A DNA stretch of 64,000 nucleotides, from assembly GCA_964446115.1 (NCBI GenBank), contig CAYUNE010000044.1, positions 22,063 through 86,062 on the forward strand. The letters run 5' to 3'. This DNA is from CAYUNE01 sp964446115. Lineage in GTDB: Bacteria > Desulfobacterota > Desulfobulbia > Desulfobulbales > Desulfobulbaceae. Position 1 is the first letter of the stretch. Each line of letters opens with the position of its first letter. A model generated the notes under the pieces. It saw only the letters and a program-made list of their open reading frames with translations, was not told where the DNA came from and searched no databases. Below are positions 50,923 through 59,939 of the stretch, one piece after another. The translations under genes and the position numbers were made by a program.

Positions 50923-50952
50923 ACTTTACTGACGAATCTTACATGATGTCAA
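50923..50952 (-). promoter_or_regulatory. Candidate sigma-70 promoter of infA
   Basis: Minus strand TTGACA (50947-50952), 18-base spacer, TAAAGT (50923-50928). It lies in the 135-base gap between map and infA, about 50 bases upstream of the infA ATG, so the infA-rplQ part may be transcribed separately. Confidence 0.55.
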
Positions 50953-51005
50953 GTAGATGATCTACAATCCCGGGAAGCTCCCCCTGATTTCAGCAAGCCC
51001 GCTCC

Positions 51006-51797
51006 TCATACCGCTTCAGGGGAACCCAACCGGCTCAGAACCCAAGGGCCGTCTGCGGTAGCCGCAACCGAATGCTCGAAATGAGCCGATGGTTTTCGGT
51101 CCGCGGTGATCACGGTCCACTGATCCCGGAGTATTTTTACCTCATGGGTTCCGCAGTTGACCATGGGTTCAATGGCCAGCACCATACCTTCGAGAATCCT
51201 GGGTGAGGCCTTGCGCTGTACATAGTTGGGAATTTCCGGTCCCTCATGGAGTTTGCTACCGATCCCATGTCCAACAAATTGTCTTACCACGCTAAAGCCA
51301 TGTTTTTCAACATAACTCTGCACGGCGCGGGAAATATCCGCTATGCGATTTCCAATGCGAACCTGGTCGATGGCCCGCTCCAGCGCCTCTTTGGTGACCT
51401 TGATGAGTTTCCGTTTCCGGGAATCGATCTTCCCCACAGGGACGGTAACGGCATGATCACCGAAAAAACCCCGGTACCTGACTCCAAAGTCGATGCTGAC
51501 GATATCTCCCTCCCGTAGAATTACCTTTTGCGAGGGAATACCGTGAACAACCTCCTCATTGATCGATATACACAAACTTGCCGGAAAGCCGCGATATCCC
51601 AGAAAGGCCGGCTCTCCTCCTGCGTCCCGACACTGTTCCTCAGCCCATTTATCCAGCTGCAGTGTCGTCAGCCCCGGTTTAATCCTGTCGCTGAGCATGG
51701 ATAACACCCCAGCGACAATCTGGTTGGCCCGGTGCATGAGACGCAGCTCTTCGGCGCTCTTTACGGTAATCGCCTTTTCCTGAGCAACCTTTATCAC
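51006..51797 (-). CDS. map: Methionine aminopeptidase, type I
   Basis: 263 aa from GTG 51797; a start further downstream is also possible. The five metal ligands are present: Asp in VSIDFGVRYRGFFGDHAV (two Asp), His in QFVGHGIGSKLHEGP, Glu in AIEPMVN and a C-terminal Glu in FEHSVAATADG. It removes the initiator methionine of new proteins. Between secY and infA; no adk gene intervenes. Confidence 0.95.
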   Translation of the reverse strand: MIKVAQEKAITVKSAEELRLMHRANQIVAGVLSMLSDRIKPGLTTLQLDKWAEEQCRDAGGEPAFLGYRGFPASLCISINEEVVHGIPSQKVILREGDIVSIDFGVRYRGFFGDHAVTVPVGKIDSRKRKLIKVTKEALERAIDQVRIGNRIADISRAVQSYVEKHGFSVVRQFVGHGIGSKLHEGPEIPNYVQRKASPRILEGMVLAIEPMVNCGTHEVKILRDQWTVITADRKPSAHFEHSVAATADGPWVLSRLGSPEAV

Positions 51798-51809
51798 GGC
51801 CTGCAGCTG

Positions 51810-53114
51810 TTAGCGGCGCCCCTTGATCCGACCTGCTTTCAGGAAACCTTCATAGTTTCTCATCACCAGATGGGACTCGATCTGCGAAATGGTATCGATC
51901 GCCACGCCCACAACAATGAGCAGAGCCGTGCCGCCGAAGTAAAAAGGCACGTTGAACTTGTTGACGAGAATGGTCGGCATGACGCAGACTGCGCTCAGGT
52001 AGATCGCTCCCACCACGGTTAGACGGGTGAGCACCTTGTCGATGAAGTCGGAAGTTCTCTTCCCCGGCCTGATTCCGGGGATAAAACCGCCGTTTTTCTT
52101 CAGATTCTCGGCAACATCAACCGGATTAAAGGTGACCGCCGTATAGAAAAAACAGAAAAATACTATAAAACCCACATAGATGAGATAGTAAAGCAAGGTA
52201 CCGGGAGCAAGCATCGCCGTCACCTGCTGCACCCAATCCACCTTGACAAAGCCGCCGATGGTTGCGGGAAACATCATGATGGAAGAGGCGAAAATCGGTG
52301 GAATTACACCGGAAATATTGATCTTCAGGGGCAAGTGCGACGACTGCCCTCCATAAACCTTTCTTCCAACCACCCTCTTGGCATACTGAATGGGAATGCG
52401 CCGCTGACAGGTCTCCATGAAGACGATAAAGGCGACAACCGCACCCATGACAACAGCCAGCAGGGGAATAAAGATAACAGCCAGTTCACCTGCTTTGACA
52501 AGTTGCAGGGTATTTCCCACTGCCGCAGGACCCCGGGCGACGATACCGGCAAAAATGATCAGAGAAATGCCGTTGCCGATACCCCGTTCGGTCATCTGCT
52601 CACCAAGCCACATGATAAAGGCCGTCCCCGAGGTCAGGGTGAGCATGGTCAGCAGCTTGAACTGGATTCCCGGATTGAGGACAATCGCCTCACCGCCGGG
52701 CCCGGCCATTCCCTGCAGCCCCACGCTGATGAACAAACCCTGAATAAGGGAAAGGCCGATGGTGCCGTATCGGGTATACTGGGTGATCTTTCTTCTGCCC
52801 GCCTCACCCTCTTTCTTGAGGACCTCAAGCTGGGGAATGACCACCGTCAGCAGTTGAATGATAATCGAGGCGCTGATATAGGGCATAATGCCGAGGGCGA
52901 AGATGGAAAAATTTTTCAGGGCCCCGCCGGAGAACATGTTGAACATGCCGAAAAGGGTCCCGGCATTCTTCTCAAAAAATGCCGCCAGCGCCTCGCCGTT
53001 GATGCCGGGGGTGGGGATCTGCACCCCCATTCTGTATACCGCGAGCATGAGAAGGGTGAAGACTATCCTTCTCCGTAACTCAGGAATGTTTGCCGCTCTG
53101 GCCAGGCCGCTCAT
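51810..53114 (-). CDS. secY: Protein translocase subunit SecY
   Basis: 434 aa with ten TM segments. RRRIVFTLLMLAVYRMGVQIPTPGI at the start, TRYGTIGLSLIQGLFI and the cytosolic loop RRIPIQYAKRVVGRKVYGGQSSHLPLKINISGVIPPIFASSI are diagnostic. It forms the inner-membrane channel with SecE/SecG. 5 bases after rplO. Confidence 0.97.
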   Translation of the reverse strand: MSGLARAANIPELRRRIVFTLLMLAVYRMGVQIPTPGINGEALAAFFEKNAGTLFGMFNMFSGGALKNFSIFALGIMPYISASIIIQLLTVVIPQLEVLKKEGEAGRRKITQYTRYGTIGLSLIQGLFISVGLQGMAGPGGEAIVLNPGIQFKLLTMLTLTSGTAFIMWLGEQMTERGIGNGISLIIFAGIVARGPAAVGNTLQLVKAGELAVIFIPLLAVVMGAVVAFIVFMETCQRRIPIQYAKRVVGRKVYGGQSSHLPLKINISGVIPPIFASSIMMFPATIGGFVKVDWVQQVTAMLAPGTLLYYLIYVGFIVFFCFFYTAVTFNPVDVAENLKKNGGFIPGIRPGKRTSDFIDKVLTRLTVVGAIYLSAVCVMPTILVNKFNVPFYFGGTALLIVVGVAIDTISQIESHLVMRNYEGFLKAGRIKGRR

Positions 53115-53119
53115 CGATG

Positions 53120-53560
53120 TTATTCCTTTACGCTGCCGCCCGCAGCGGTGATTTTCTCGGCCGCGGATTTGCTGATTTTGTCGACATCCAGGGTAAGCGG
53201 TTTGGTAATCTCACCGTTGGCGAGCACCTTGATCAACTCATCTTTCCTGATCCTGAATCCCGCCTCCTGCAGAGCTTTTCTGTCTACAACCGTCCCCTCG
53301 GCAAAACGATCAAGATCGGAGAGTGAGACGATAACATATTTTTTCTTGAAAATATTGGTGAAACCACGTTTGGGCAGGCGCCGCTGCAAGGGCATCTGGC
53401 CTCCCTCGAATCCGGGTTTGACGCTGTATCCGGATCTGGATTTGGCCCCCTTGTGACCTCGGGTAGCCGTGCGTCCGCGGCCACTTCCCTGGCCGCGCCC
53501 CACCCTTTGTCTGTTCCGTCGAGATCCCTTGTTGGGTGAAAGAGTATTGAGGGTTAGCAT
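53120..53560 (-). CDS. rplO: Ribosomal protein L15
   Basis: 146 aa. LTLNTLSPNKGSRRNRQRVGRGQGSGRGRTATRGHKGAKSR is the conserved glycine/arginine-rich start; FEGGQMPLQRRLPKRGF follows. Large-subunit protein. One base after rpmD and 5 before secY. Confidence 0.97.
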   Translation of the reverse strand: MLTLNTLSPNKGSRRNRQRVGRGQGSGRGRTATRGHKGAKSRSGYSVKPGFEGGQMPLQRRLPKRGFTNIFKKKYVIVSLSDLDRFAEGTVVDRKALQEAGFRIRKDELIKVLANGEITKPLTLDVDKISKSAAEKITAAGGSVKE

Positions 53561-53561
53561 T

Positions 53562-53744
53562 TTAATTCTCCTCTATCCGGACAAGATGCTGGACCTTGGC
53601 ATACATGCCCCGCATCTCCGGTGTATCTTTTCTGACAACTCGCTTCCCCACCTTGGTCAGCCCCATTCCCCTCAAGGTGGCACGAATTTTAGCGGTGCTG
53701 CCGATGGGGCTCTTTTTCAGAATAAATGTCACTGTCTCTGCCAT
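53562..53744 (-). CDS. rpmD: Ribosomal protein L30
   Basis: 60 aa. The pattern SPIGSTAKIRATLRGMGLTKVGKRVVRKDTPEMRGMYAKVQHLV is the complete short L30 fold. Large-subunit protein, between rpsE and rplO. Confidence 0.96.
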   Translation of the reverse strand: MAETVTFILKKSPIGSTAKIRATLRGMGLTKVGKRVVRKDTPEMRGMYAKVQHLVRIEEN

Positions 53745-53847
53745 GTTAGTACCGATTTTTCAGCTCCGGACCATGGTCCATTGGCGGCACATACCCATTT
53801 CCCGGAAAAAAACGGTGTGCCCTGCAGCCCGAACGAATCACCCTGTC

Positions 53848-54360
53848 TCAGGCTACGATCTCCTCCACGCGCAGACCGCGTAATTTGGCGATCTGTTCTT
53901 TACTGCGCAAACTCCGCAGCCCGTTCAAAGTGGCCTTGACAAGATTATGCGGGTTGTTGGAACCCAGGCATTTCGTCAGGATGTTTTGAACTCCGGCGGC
54001 TTCCAGCACGGCGCGGACAGCACCACCGGCAATCACTCCGGTTCCGTCTGAGGCCGGCTTCAGGATAACATTGCCGGAATTGAACTTACCGTAGACTTCA
54101 TGGGGAATCGAACTCTCGGTGAGGGCGACCTTGCTCATATCCTTCTTGGCCCGCTCCACGCCCTTGCGGATGGCCTCCGGCACCTGGTTGGCCTTGCCGA
54201 GACCATATCCAACCTTACCCTTGCCGTCACCCACCACTACAATGGCGCTGAAGCTGAACCTGCGTCCACCCTTCACCACCTTGGCGACACGATTGATGTA
54301 CACTATTTTCTCGATAAGATCGTCAGGGCCACTCTCTCGTCCCCGTTTAAAATCAGCCAC
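53848..54360 (-). CDS. rpsE: Ribosomal protein S5
   Basis: 170 aa. DLIEKIVYINRVAKVVKGGRRFSFSAIVVVGDGKGKVGYGLGKANQVPEAIRKGVE and the C-terminal NPHNLVKATLNGL are family-specific. Small-subunit protein near the mRNA entry site. Between rplR and rpmD. Confidence 0.97.
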   Translation of the reverse strand: MADFKRGRESGPDDLIEKIVYINRVAKVVKGGRRFSFSAIVVVGDGKGKVGYGLGKANQVPEAIRKGVERAKKDMSKVALTESSIPHEVYGKFNSGNVILKPASDGTGVIAGGAVRAVLEAAGVQNILTKCLGSNNPHNLVKATLNGLRSLRSKEQIAKLRGLRVEEIVA

Positions 54361-54425
54361 GAATCACTCCGTTATTCTTCTGGTTAGCCGTCTGTCGACA
54401 ATTTCCTCTGTTATTTGCGCACGGA

Positions 54426-54791
54426 TTAAAAGAGAAGTCCGCCTTTGCGTGCTCCTTCAGACAACGCCTTGACACGTCCGTGGTACACATATCCACCACG
54501 ATCAAAAACCACCTTTTCGATACCCGCCTCCTTTGCCCGGCGGGCCAGCGCTTCTCCCACAAGTGCGGCCAGGTTGCTCTTGCCCTTAACCTCACCCGGA
54601 GAAAACTGCCGATCTTTGGTGGACATGGAAGCCAGGGTCACCATATTGGCGTCATCGATAATCTGGGCGTAAATATGACGATTTGATTTGAACACTCGCA
54701 ATCTGGGTTTTTCGGCTGTACCGAAAATCTTTTTCCGGATACTACGTATCCTCTTTTTGCGGGCAACAACTTTCTTAGCGGTTTTAGCCAT
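54426..54791 (-). CDS. rplR: Ribosomal protein L18
   Basis: 121 aa. RVFKSNRHIYAQIIDD, LAALVGEALARRAKEAGIEKVVFDRGGYVYHGRVKALSEGARKGGL are typical. Binds 5S rRNA in the large subunit. Between rplF and rpsE. Confidence 0.97.
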   Translation of the reverse strand: MAKTAKKVVARKKRIRSIRKKIFGTAEKPRLRVFKSNRHIYAQIIDDANMVTLASMSTKDRQFSPGEVKGKSNLAALVGEALARRAKEAGIEKVVFDRGGYVYHGRVKALSEGARKGGLLF

Positions 54792-54817
54792 GTCGAAATA
54801 CCATCTTGCATTAAATA

Positions 54818-55363
54818 TTAACCGGTGGCAGCAGCAGCCTTACCGACCTTACGGACGATATGCTCATCTTCGTAGCGAATTCCCTTGCCCTTGTACGGTT
54901 CCGGCTTCCTGATGGCCCGTATCTTTGCACTGACAAGTCCCACCAGCTCCTTATCGATACCGCTGATGGTAATGACGTTGTTCTTGTCGACGTCGGCAGT
55001 GATCCCCTCCGGCAGGGCAAATTCAACCGGGTTGGAGTAACCGACATTGAGCGTCAGGGTTTTGCCGGATATGTTGGCCCGATAGCCGATTCCTTCAACA
55101 ATGAGTTTTTTGCTGAATCCCTTGTCAACGCCTTCCACCATATTGTTGAGCAGTGATCTCGTCATGCCCCAGAAGGCTAGAATCCGTTTGCTGCCGCCCC
55201 GGGGCCGACAGAGCAAGGTATCATTTTCCTGGATAATATCAATTTCAGGCCGGGTATCCATCTCCAGCTTCCCCTTGGGACCGGAGACCTCTACCCTGTT
55301 ATCCTTGATGGCAACCTTGACCCCCTGGGGAATCACCACCGGTTGTTTACCAATTCTCGACAT
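54818..55363 (-). CDS. rplF: Ribosomal protein L6
   Basis: 181 aa. SRIGKQPVVIPQGVKV at the start, RSLLNNMVEGVDKGFSKKLIVEGIGYRA and the C-terminal EPYKGKGIRYEDEHIVRKVGK are signatures. Large-subunit protein near the factor-binding site. Confidence 0.97.
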   Translation of the reverse strand: MSRIGKQPVVIPQGVKVAIKDNRVEVSGPKGKLEMDTRPEIDIIQENDTLLCRPRGGSKRILAFWGMTRSLLNNMVEGVDKGFSKKLIVEGIGYRANISGKTLTLNVGYSNPVEFALPEGITADVDKNNVITISGIDKELVGLVSAKIRAIRKPEPYKGKGIRYEDEHIVRKVGKAAAATG

Positions 55364-55390
55364 AAGTATTCTCCTTTCAAGGTGGCGGCG

Positions 55391-55789
55391 CTACCATACC
55401 GTGCAAAGAATCTCACCACCGACGTTCTGCTTTCTGGCCTGCCTATCGGTCATGATCCCTTTCGAGGTGGAAAGAATCACCGTGCCGAGCCCACTGAGCA
55501 CCCTGGGAATATCCGCAGCCCTGGTATATTTTCTCAACCCCGGCTTGCTTACCCTTTGGATCTTGGTGATGACCTGTTCGTTGTCCGGGCCATATTTTAA
55601 ATTGATAATCAGAGTTCCCTGGGGACCATCGTCGGTGATGCTGTAATCGGTGATGTAGCCTTCGCTTTTTAAAACCTTGGCCACCCCCACCTTGAGCTTT
55701 GACAGCGGCATCTCCACGGAATCGAATTGCGCCATCACGCCGTTTCTGATTCGAGTCAGCATATCCGCTAGAGGATCGTTCATTGACAT
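55391..55789 (-). CDS. rpsH: Ribosomal protein S8
   Basis: 132 aa from ATG 55789 (an ATG three codons upstream is less likely). NDPLADMLTRIRNGVMAQFDSVEMPLSKLK and the C-terminal GTVILSTSKGIMTDRQARKQNVGGEILCTVW fit S8, a regulator of the spc operon in other bacteria. Confidence 0.96.
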   Translation of the reverse strand: MSMNDPLADMLTRIRNGVMAQFDSVEMPLSKLKVGVAKVLKSEGYITDYSITDDGPQGTLIINLKYGPDNEQVITKIQRVSKPGLRKYTRAADIPRVLSGLGTVILSTSKGIMTDRQARKQNVGGEILCTVW

Positions 55790-55866
55790 GAGATACACCC
55801 AATGTTGATAATTATCTGATAATGGAAGAAATAAAATTTCACGGTACCGTTATCCGACAACGGATG

Positions 55867-56052
55867 CTACCAGCTTGACTTGGTGATACCGGTAATCTGC
55901 CCTTTGGAAGCCAAAGAGCGAAAGCAGAGCCTGCATATGCCGAATTTCCTCATATATCCGCGCGGACGACCACAGAGGTTACAGCGATTGTACTCCCGAA
56001 CCGAAAATTTCTGTTTTCTCTTAGCTTTTGCTATCAGCGACTTCTTTGCCAC
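55867..56052 (-). CDS. rpsN: Ribosomal protein S14, type Z (zinc form)
   Basis: 61 aa from GTG 56052 with GAGGAG six bases upstream. The zinc ribbon is CNLCGRPRGYMRKFGICRLCF with four cysteines. Short zinc-binding S14 fits this length. Small-subunit protein, between rplE and rpsH. Confidence 0.95.
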   Translation of the reverse strand: MAKKSLIAKAKRKQKFSVREYNRCNLCGRPRGYMRKFGICRLCFRSLASKGQITGITKSSW

Positions 56053-56097
56053 AACATTCTCCTCTTCCCCGGGATAGGGTTGCATCCCGGGCTGCTG

Positions 56098-56640
56098 TTA
56101 TCGTTTCTTAAACGGCATACCCATGGATTTCAACAACGCCCGCCCTTCATCATCCGTTGTCGCCGACGTGACAATGGTAATATTCAGACCACGTATTTTG
56201 TCGATTTTATCATAGTTGATTTCGGGAAAGATGATCTGCTCGGCAAGGCCCAGCGAGTAATTTCCCCGGCCATCGAAACCCTTGGGTTTTACGCCACGGA
56301 AGTCACGCACCCGCGGCAGGGCGATATTGACAAGTTTACTGAAAAAATCATACATGCGCTCACGACGCAGCGTCACCCGGCAGCCGATGGGCATACCCTC
56401 GCGCAGCTTAAAGCCGGCAATGGATTTCTTTGCCCGTGTAACAACCGCTTTCTGACCAGCAATGAGGGTCAGGTCTTCCACGGCCTTTTCAATGACCTTG
56501 GGATTCTGTACCGCTTCGCCAAGCCCCATGTTAAGGATGATTTTCTTGATTTCCGGTACCTGCATGACGTTCTTGTACTGAAATTCTTCCAGCAGTTGAG
56601 GAACGCAGGTTTGCCGATAATGATCTTTCAATGTCGCCAT
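56098..56640 (-). CDS. rplE: Ribosomal protein L5
   Basis: 180 aa from ATG 56640; twelve extra upstream codons lack homology. VMQVPEIKKIILNMGLGEAVQNPK, KKSIAGFKLREGMPIGCRVTLRRERMYDFFSKLVNIALPRVRDFRG are typical. Binds 5S rRNA. Between rplX and rpsN. Confidence 0.97.
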   Translation of the reverse strand: MATLKDHYRQTCVPQLLEEFQYKNVMQVPEIKKIILNMGLGEAVQNPKVIEKAVEDLTLIAGQKAVVTRAKKSIAGFKLREGMPIGCRVTLRRERMYDFFSKLVNIALPRVRDFRGVKPKGFDGRGNYSLGLAEQIIFPEINYDKIDKIRGLNITIVTSATTDDEGRALLKSMGMPFKKR

Positions 56641-56685
56641 TTTTTCCACACCACTTAGGGAATTGATGCCTCGCAATCCCTTCTA

Positions 56686-57024
56686 TTATTTTTTCTGAGT
56701 CTCGATTGTTGCGGCACAGTTTTTACATACCCGCACCTTGGTTCCATCCTCCAGGAACTTTTTGCCGATGCGCACCGTCTTGGTACACTCCGGGCAGATC
56801 AGCATGAGGTTGGAAATATGAATCGGTGCCTCGCGGTCGATGATTTGCCCCTGCTGGTTTTCGCCGGTGGGTTTCATGTGCCGCTTGATCATGTTGATCC
56901 GTTCAACGGTGGCCCTGTTTTTGGCCCGATGAATTTTCAGGATCTTACCCACCCGGCCCTTATCCTTGCCGGCGATTACTTCAACCTGATCGTTGACTCT
57001 CAGGCTTGTCGTTCCTCGACGCAT
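56686..57024 (-). CDS. rplX: Ribosomal protein L24
   Basis: 112 aa. KOW segment VEVIAGKDKGRVGKILKIHRAKNRATVERINMIKRHMKP, then a C-terminal zinc-ribbon-like pair (CPECTKTVR, VCKNCAATIE). Large-subunit assembly initiator. Between rplN and rplE. Confidence 0.97.
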   Translation of the reverse strand: MRRGTTSLRVNDQVEVIAGKDKGRVGKILKIHRAKNRATVERINMIKRHMKPTGENQQGQIIDREAPIHISNLMLICPECTKTVRIGKKFLEDGTKVRVCKNCAATIETQKK

Positions 57025-57069
57025 TGTTGTGGTCCTCTTTTTCTACTGACTGATCGGGATAGGTGAAAG

Positions 57070-57438
57070 TTAGAGCACTTCCGGAGCCAGGGAGATAATT
57101 TTCATGAAACCAAGTGAACGCAGCTCACGGGCAACCGGTCCGAAAATACGGGTGCCGATCGGCTCACCATTGGTCGCCAGGAGTACGGCGGCGTTCTCAT
57201 CAAAGCGCACCGTGGTGTCCTCAGGCCGTCTCAGTTCCTTTTTGGTCCGCACGACCACGGCATTGAGTACTTCTCCCTTTTTTACCTTGGCCTGGGGAAT
57301 CGCCTCCTTCACCGTAACGACGATGACATCGCCGATGCCTGCATACCGTCTTTTGGTTCCTCCAAGCACCCGGATACAGAGCACTTTCCTGGCCCCCGAA
57401 TTATCGGCGACGGTAAGCATGCTTTCTGTTTGAATCAT
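57070..57438 (-). CDS. rplN: Ribosomal protein L14
   Basis: 122 aa. MIQTESMLTVADNSGARKVLCIRVLGG and the C-terminal GTRIFGPVARELRSLGFMKIISLAPEVL are the L14 start and end. Large-subunit protein, between rpsQ and rplX. Confidence 0.97.
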   Translation of the reverse strand: MIQTESMLTVADNSGARKVLCIRVLGGTKRRYAGIGDVIVVTVKEAIPQAKVKKGEVLNAVVVRTKKELRRPEDTTVRFDENAAVLLATNGEPIGTRIFGPVARELRSLGFMKIISLAPEVL

Positions 57439-57467
57439 GATTTCACCTGCTTAAACTGAGAATATAC

Positions 57468-57728
57468 CTACACGGCCCGTTCGATAATTGATCTGACCCG
57501 CCATCGCTTGGTCTTGCTCAAGGGTCTGCACTCCTCGATCTTGACGATATCGCCGATCCGGCATTCATTCTTCGGGTCATGGGCCATATACTTTATATGA
57601 CGACGGATATACTTGCCATAGAGTTTATGCCGAACAAGACGCTCAACCATGACGACAACACTTTTATCCATCTTGTTGCTGATAACCGCTCCCTGCCGGG
57701 TCTTGCGTGTGGCTTTCTTTTCACTCAT
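57468..57728 (-). CDS. rpsQ: Ribosomal protein S17
   Basis: 86 aa. ISNKMDKSVVVMVERLVRHKLYGKYIRR and the IGDIVKIEECRPLSKTKRWRV stretch are the S17 hallmarks. Small-subunit protein, between rpmC and rplN. Confidence 0.97.
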   Translation of the reverse strand: MSEKKATRKTRQGAVISNKMDKSVVVMVERLVRHKLYGKYIRRHIKYMAHDPKNECRIGDIVKIEECRPLSKTKRWRVRSIIERAV

Positions 57729-57767
57729 TGTGCTTTACGATATATGTTGTATGCAGTCATGAAGGCT

Positions 57768-57953
57768 TTAGGCCTGTTCATTGATAACAGTTTTAATTCG
57801 AGCGATATCCCGGCGTAACTGCCGAAGCCTCGCCGGATTTTCGATCTGGCGGATGGAGTGCTGGAATTTCAGCTTGAAGAGATCTTCCCGCAGGTCGGTC
57901 TCCTTCTTCAGCAAGTCTTCCCTGCTCATCTCCCTGAGTTCTTTGGCTTTCAT
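57768..57953 (-). CDS. rpmC: Ribosomal protein L29
   Basis: 61 aa. MKAKELREMSREDLLKKETDLREDLFKLKFQ is the L29 helix. Near the exit tunnel, at the trigger factor/SRP site. Overlaps the rplP stop by four bases (ATGA). Confidence 0.96.
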   Translation of the reverse strand: MKAKELREMSREDLLKKETDLREDLFKLKFQHSIRQIENPARLRQLRRDIARIKTVINEQA

Positions 57954-58366
57954 AACGTTTTACTCCTCGTCACAACCTTGGTGGCAAACGGCAGTTTATG
58001 GCTGGCCAGTTTCAGGGCTTCCACCGCGAGATCCTCGGGAATCCCGGCCAGTTCATAGAGGATCTTGCCCGGCTTGACTATGGCCACCCAATATTCCGGG
58101 CTTCCCTTCCCCTTACCCATTCTGGTTTCCGCGGGTTTTTTGGTGATGGGCTTATCGGGGAAAATGCGGATCCACATTTTCCCTCCGCGCTTGATCTTTC
58201 TGTTGATGGTCACACGGGCCGATTCAATGTGCTGGGAGGACATCCTGCCGCATTCGACCGCTTTGAGCGCATAATCACCGAAGCTGATGCGGGACCCCCG
58301 ATAGGCCTTACCTTTCATCCTGCCCTTGTGCTGCTTTCTGTGTTTTACCTTTCGTGGACTCAGCAT
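57950..58366 (-). CDS. rplP: Ribosomal protein L16
   Basis: 138 aa. MLSPRKVKHRKQHKGRMKG at the start, FGDYALKAVECGRMSSQHIESARVTINRKIKRGGKMWIRIFPDKPITKKP and GKGSPEYWVAIVKPG are signatures. Large-subunit protein near the A-site tRNA. Confidence 0.97.
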   Translation of the reverse strand: MLSPRKVKHRKQHKGRMKGKAYRGSRISFGDYALKAVECGRMSSQHIESARVTINRKIKRGGKMWIRIFPDKPITKKPAETRMGKGKGSPEYWVAIVKPGKILYELAGIPEDLAVEALKLASHKLPFATKVVTRSKTL

Positions 58367-58437
58367 TGTTTTCCCTTACTGGTTAACAGGCGAAATAAAG
58401 TAATCTTGATGGTGATGCAAAATCACGGGTCATCTGC

Positions 58438-59088
58438 TCACCCGGCAAATTCCATTTCGGATTCGCTTAAAACTTCACCCTTGAAAATCCAGACCTTGAC
58501 TCCGATGATTCCATAGGTAGTCTTGGCTTCGGCAGTACCGTAATCGATATCGGCGCGCAGGGTATGTAACGGTACTCTGCCCTCCTTGAACCATTCACAC
58601 CGGGACATTTCAGCCCCTCCCAGCCGGCCGGCACAGGAAATCTTGATTCCCTTCACCCCGAAACGCTGGGCCGTATTGATGGACTTTTTCATGGCCCGGC
58701 GGAAGGCGATACGCCTCTCAAGCTGCATGGCGATATTCTCCGCAACCAGCTGGGCATCGGCCTCGGGACGACGAATTTCCTGAATATCAATCAGGCATTG
58801 CCGATGAAATTTCTGCTCAAGGTCTTTTTTCAGGGCCTCGATCTCGGCGCCTTTTTTGCCGATCACAATGCCCGGGCGGGCGGTGTACAGCTTGATCCTG
58901 ACGGCCTCGCCGGTACGCTCGATAACAATGCGGGATATCCCGGCATGATAAAGACGTTTTTTCAAATAACTGCGAATTTCCTGATCTTCGATCAGATTCG
59001 CTCCGTATTCCTTATCCGCGTACCAGACAGAATCCCAGGTACGGGTGATATTCAATCGCAAACCGATTGGATTAACCTTCTGCCCCAA
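58438..59088 (-). CDS. rpsC: Ribosomal protein S3
   Basis: 216 aa. MGQKVNPIGLRLNITRTWDSVWYADKEY at the start, a KH domain (IVIGKKGAEIEALKKDL) and the C-terminal domain LGGAEMSRCEWFKEGRVPLHTLRADIDYGTAEAKTTYGIIGVKVWI are complete. mRNA-entry protein, between rplV and rplP. Confidence 0.97.
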   Translation of the reverse strand: MGQKVNPIGLRLNITRTWDSVWYADKEYGANLIEDQEIRSYLKKRLYHAGISRIVIERTGEAVRIKLYTARPGIVIGKKGAEIEALKKDLEQKFHRQCLIDIQEIRRPEADAQLVAENIAMQLERRIAFRRAMKKSINTAQRFGVKGIKISCAGRLGGAEMSRCEWFKEGRVPLHTLRADIDYGTAEAKTTYGIIGVKVWIFKGEVLSESEMEFAG

Positions 59089-59169
59089 CGTCTTCCTCCG
59101 TTTCTTAAATTAGGTCTCTATCCTGAGTTTTCCTGTGCGGAAAGCCCCGTGCTCTTGATTCGCCTCTGA

Positions 59170-59502
59170 TTATGCCTCGTCGACGATCACCGTCACATGA
59201 CTGGTCCGCTTGAGAATGCGGGTTGCCCGGCCCATGGCCCGTGGTCGAAACCGTTTGAGCATCGGCCCGCCGTCGATCATGATCTTTTTGATATACAGCG
59301 TATCAAGATCGATGGTTTCGGTCTGCCCGGCGTTGGCAACAGCGGATTCAATAATCTTGCGAATGAGTCCGGCCCCCTTTTTCGGCATGAACTTAAGGGT
59401 GGTAATGGCCTGTTCCACATTCATACCACGAACAATATCGGCAATGAGCCGTGCTTTCTGGGGGGAAATACGCAAATATCGTGCTCTAGCCCTGATTTCC
59501 AT
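59170..59502 (-). CDS. rplV: Ribosomal protein L22
   Basis: 110 aa. ARYLRISPQKARLIADIVRGMNVEQAITTLKFMPKKGAGLIRKIIESAVANA and the C-terminal hairpin RPRAMGRATRILKRTSHVTVIV are typical. Lines the exit tunnel. Separated from rpsS by 146 bases. Confidence 0.97.
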   Translation of the reverse strand: MEIRARARYLRISPQKARLIADIVRGMNVEQAITTLKFMPKKGAGLIRKIIESAVANAGQTETIDLDTLYIKKIMIDGGPMLKRFRPRAMGRATRILKRTSHVTVIVDEA

Positions 59503-59648
59503 ATCAATCCGTCTCTTAGTGTAACACGCCGCTTTCCGCCATGCCCCGCGAATTGAAACCGCTCACGAATCCGAAAGCTGCCGCACGGATAATCGCAGGT
59601 CTGGTTCCCGGCGCTGTTGTTGTGCTATTGCTGCTTGATACCGTACTA

Positions 59649-59924
59649 TTACCTTGACCTTTTTTTATCGGAGGCATGGCCGTAATAGGTCCGAGTCGGA
59701 GAAAACTCTCCCAGCTTGTGGCCCACCATGTTCTCGGTGACATAGACCGGAATAAACTTTCTGCCGTTATGAACGGCAAAGGTAAAGCCTACCATCTCCG
59801 GAATGATATCCGATCTTCTCGACCAGGTCTTGATAACCTTGCGGGAGCCGCTTTCCTCGGCACGCCGGATCTTCTTTAAAAGATGATCATCAACAAAGGG
59901 ACCTTTCTTAACTGATCTTCCCAT
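59649..59924 (-). CDS. rpsS: Ribosomal protein S19
   Basis: 91 aa. MGRSVKKGPFVDDHLLKKI and VGHKLGEFSPTRTYYGHASDKK are the family signatures. Small-subunit head protein, between rplB and rplV. Confidence 0.97.
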   Translation of the reverse strand: MGRSVKKGPFVDDHLLKKIRRAEESGSRKVIKTWSRRSDIIPEMVGFTFAVHNGRKFIPVYVTENMVGHKLGEFSPTRTYYGHASDKKRSR

Positions 59925-59939
59925 ATTTTCTCTCCAATC

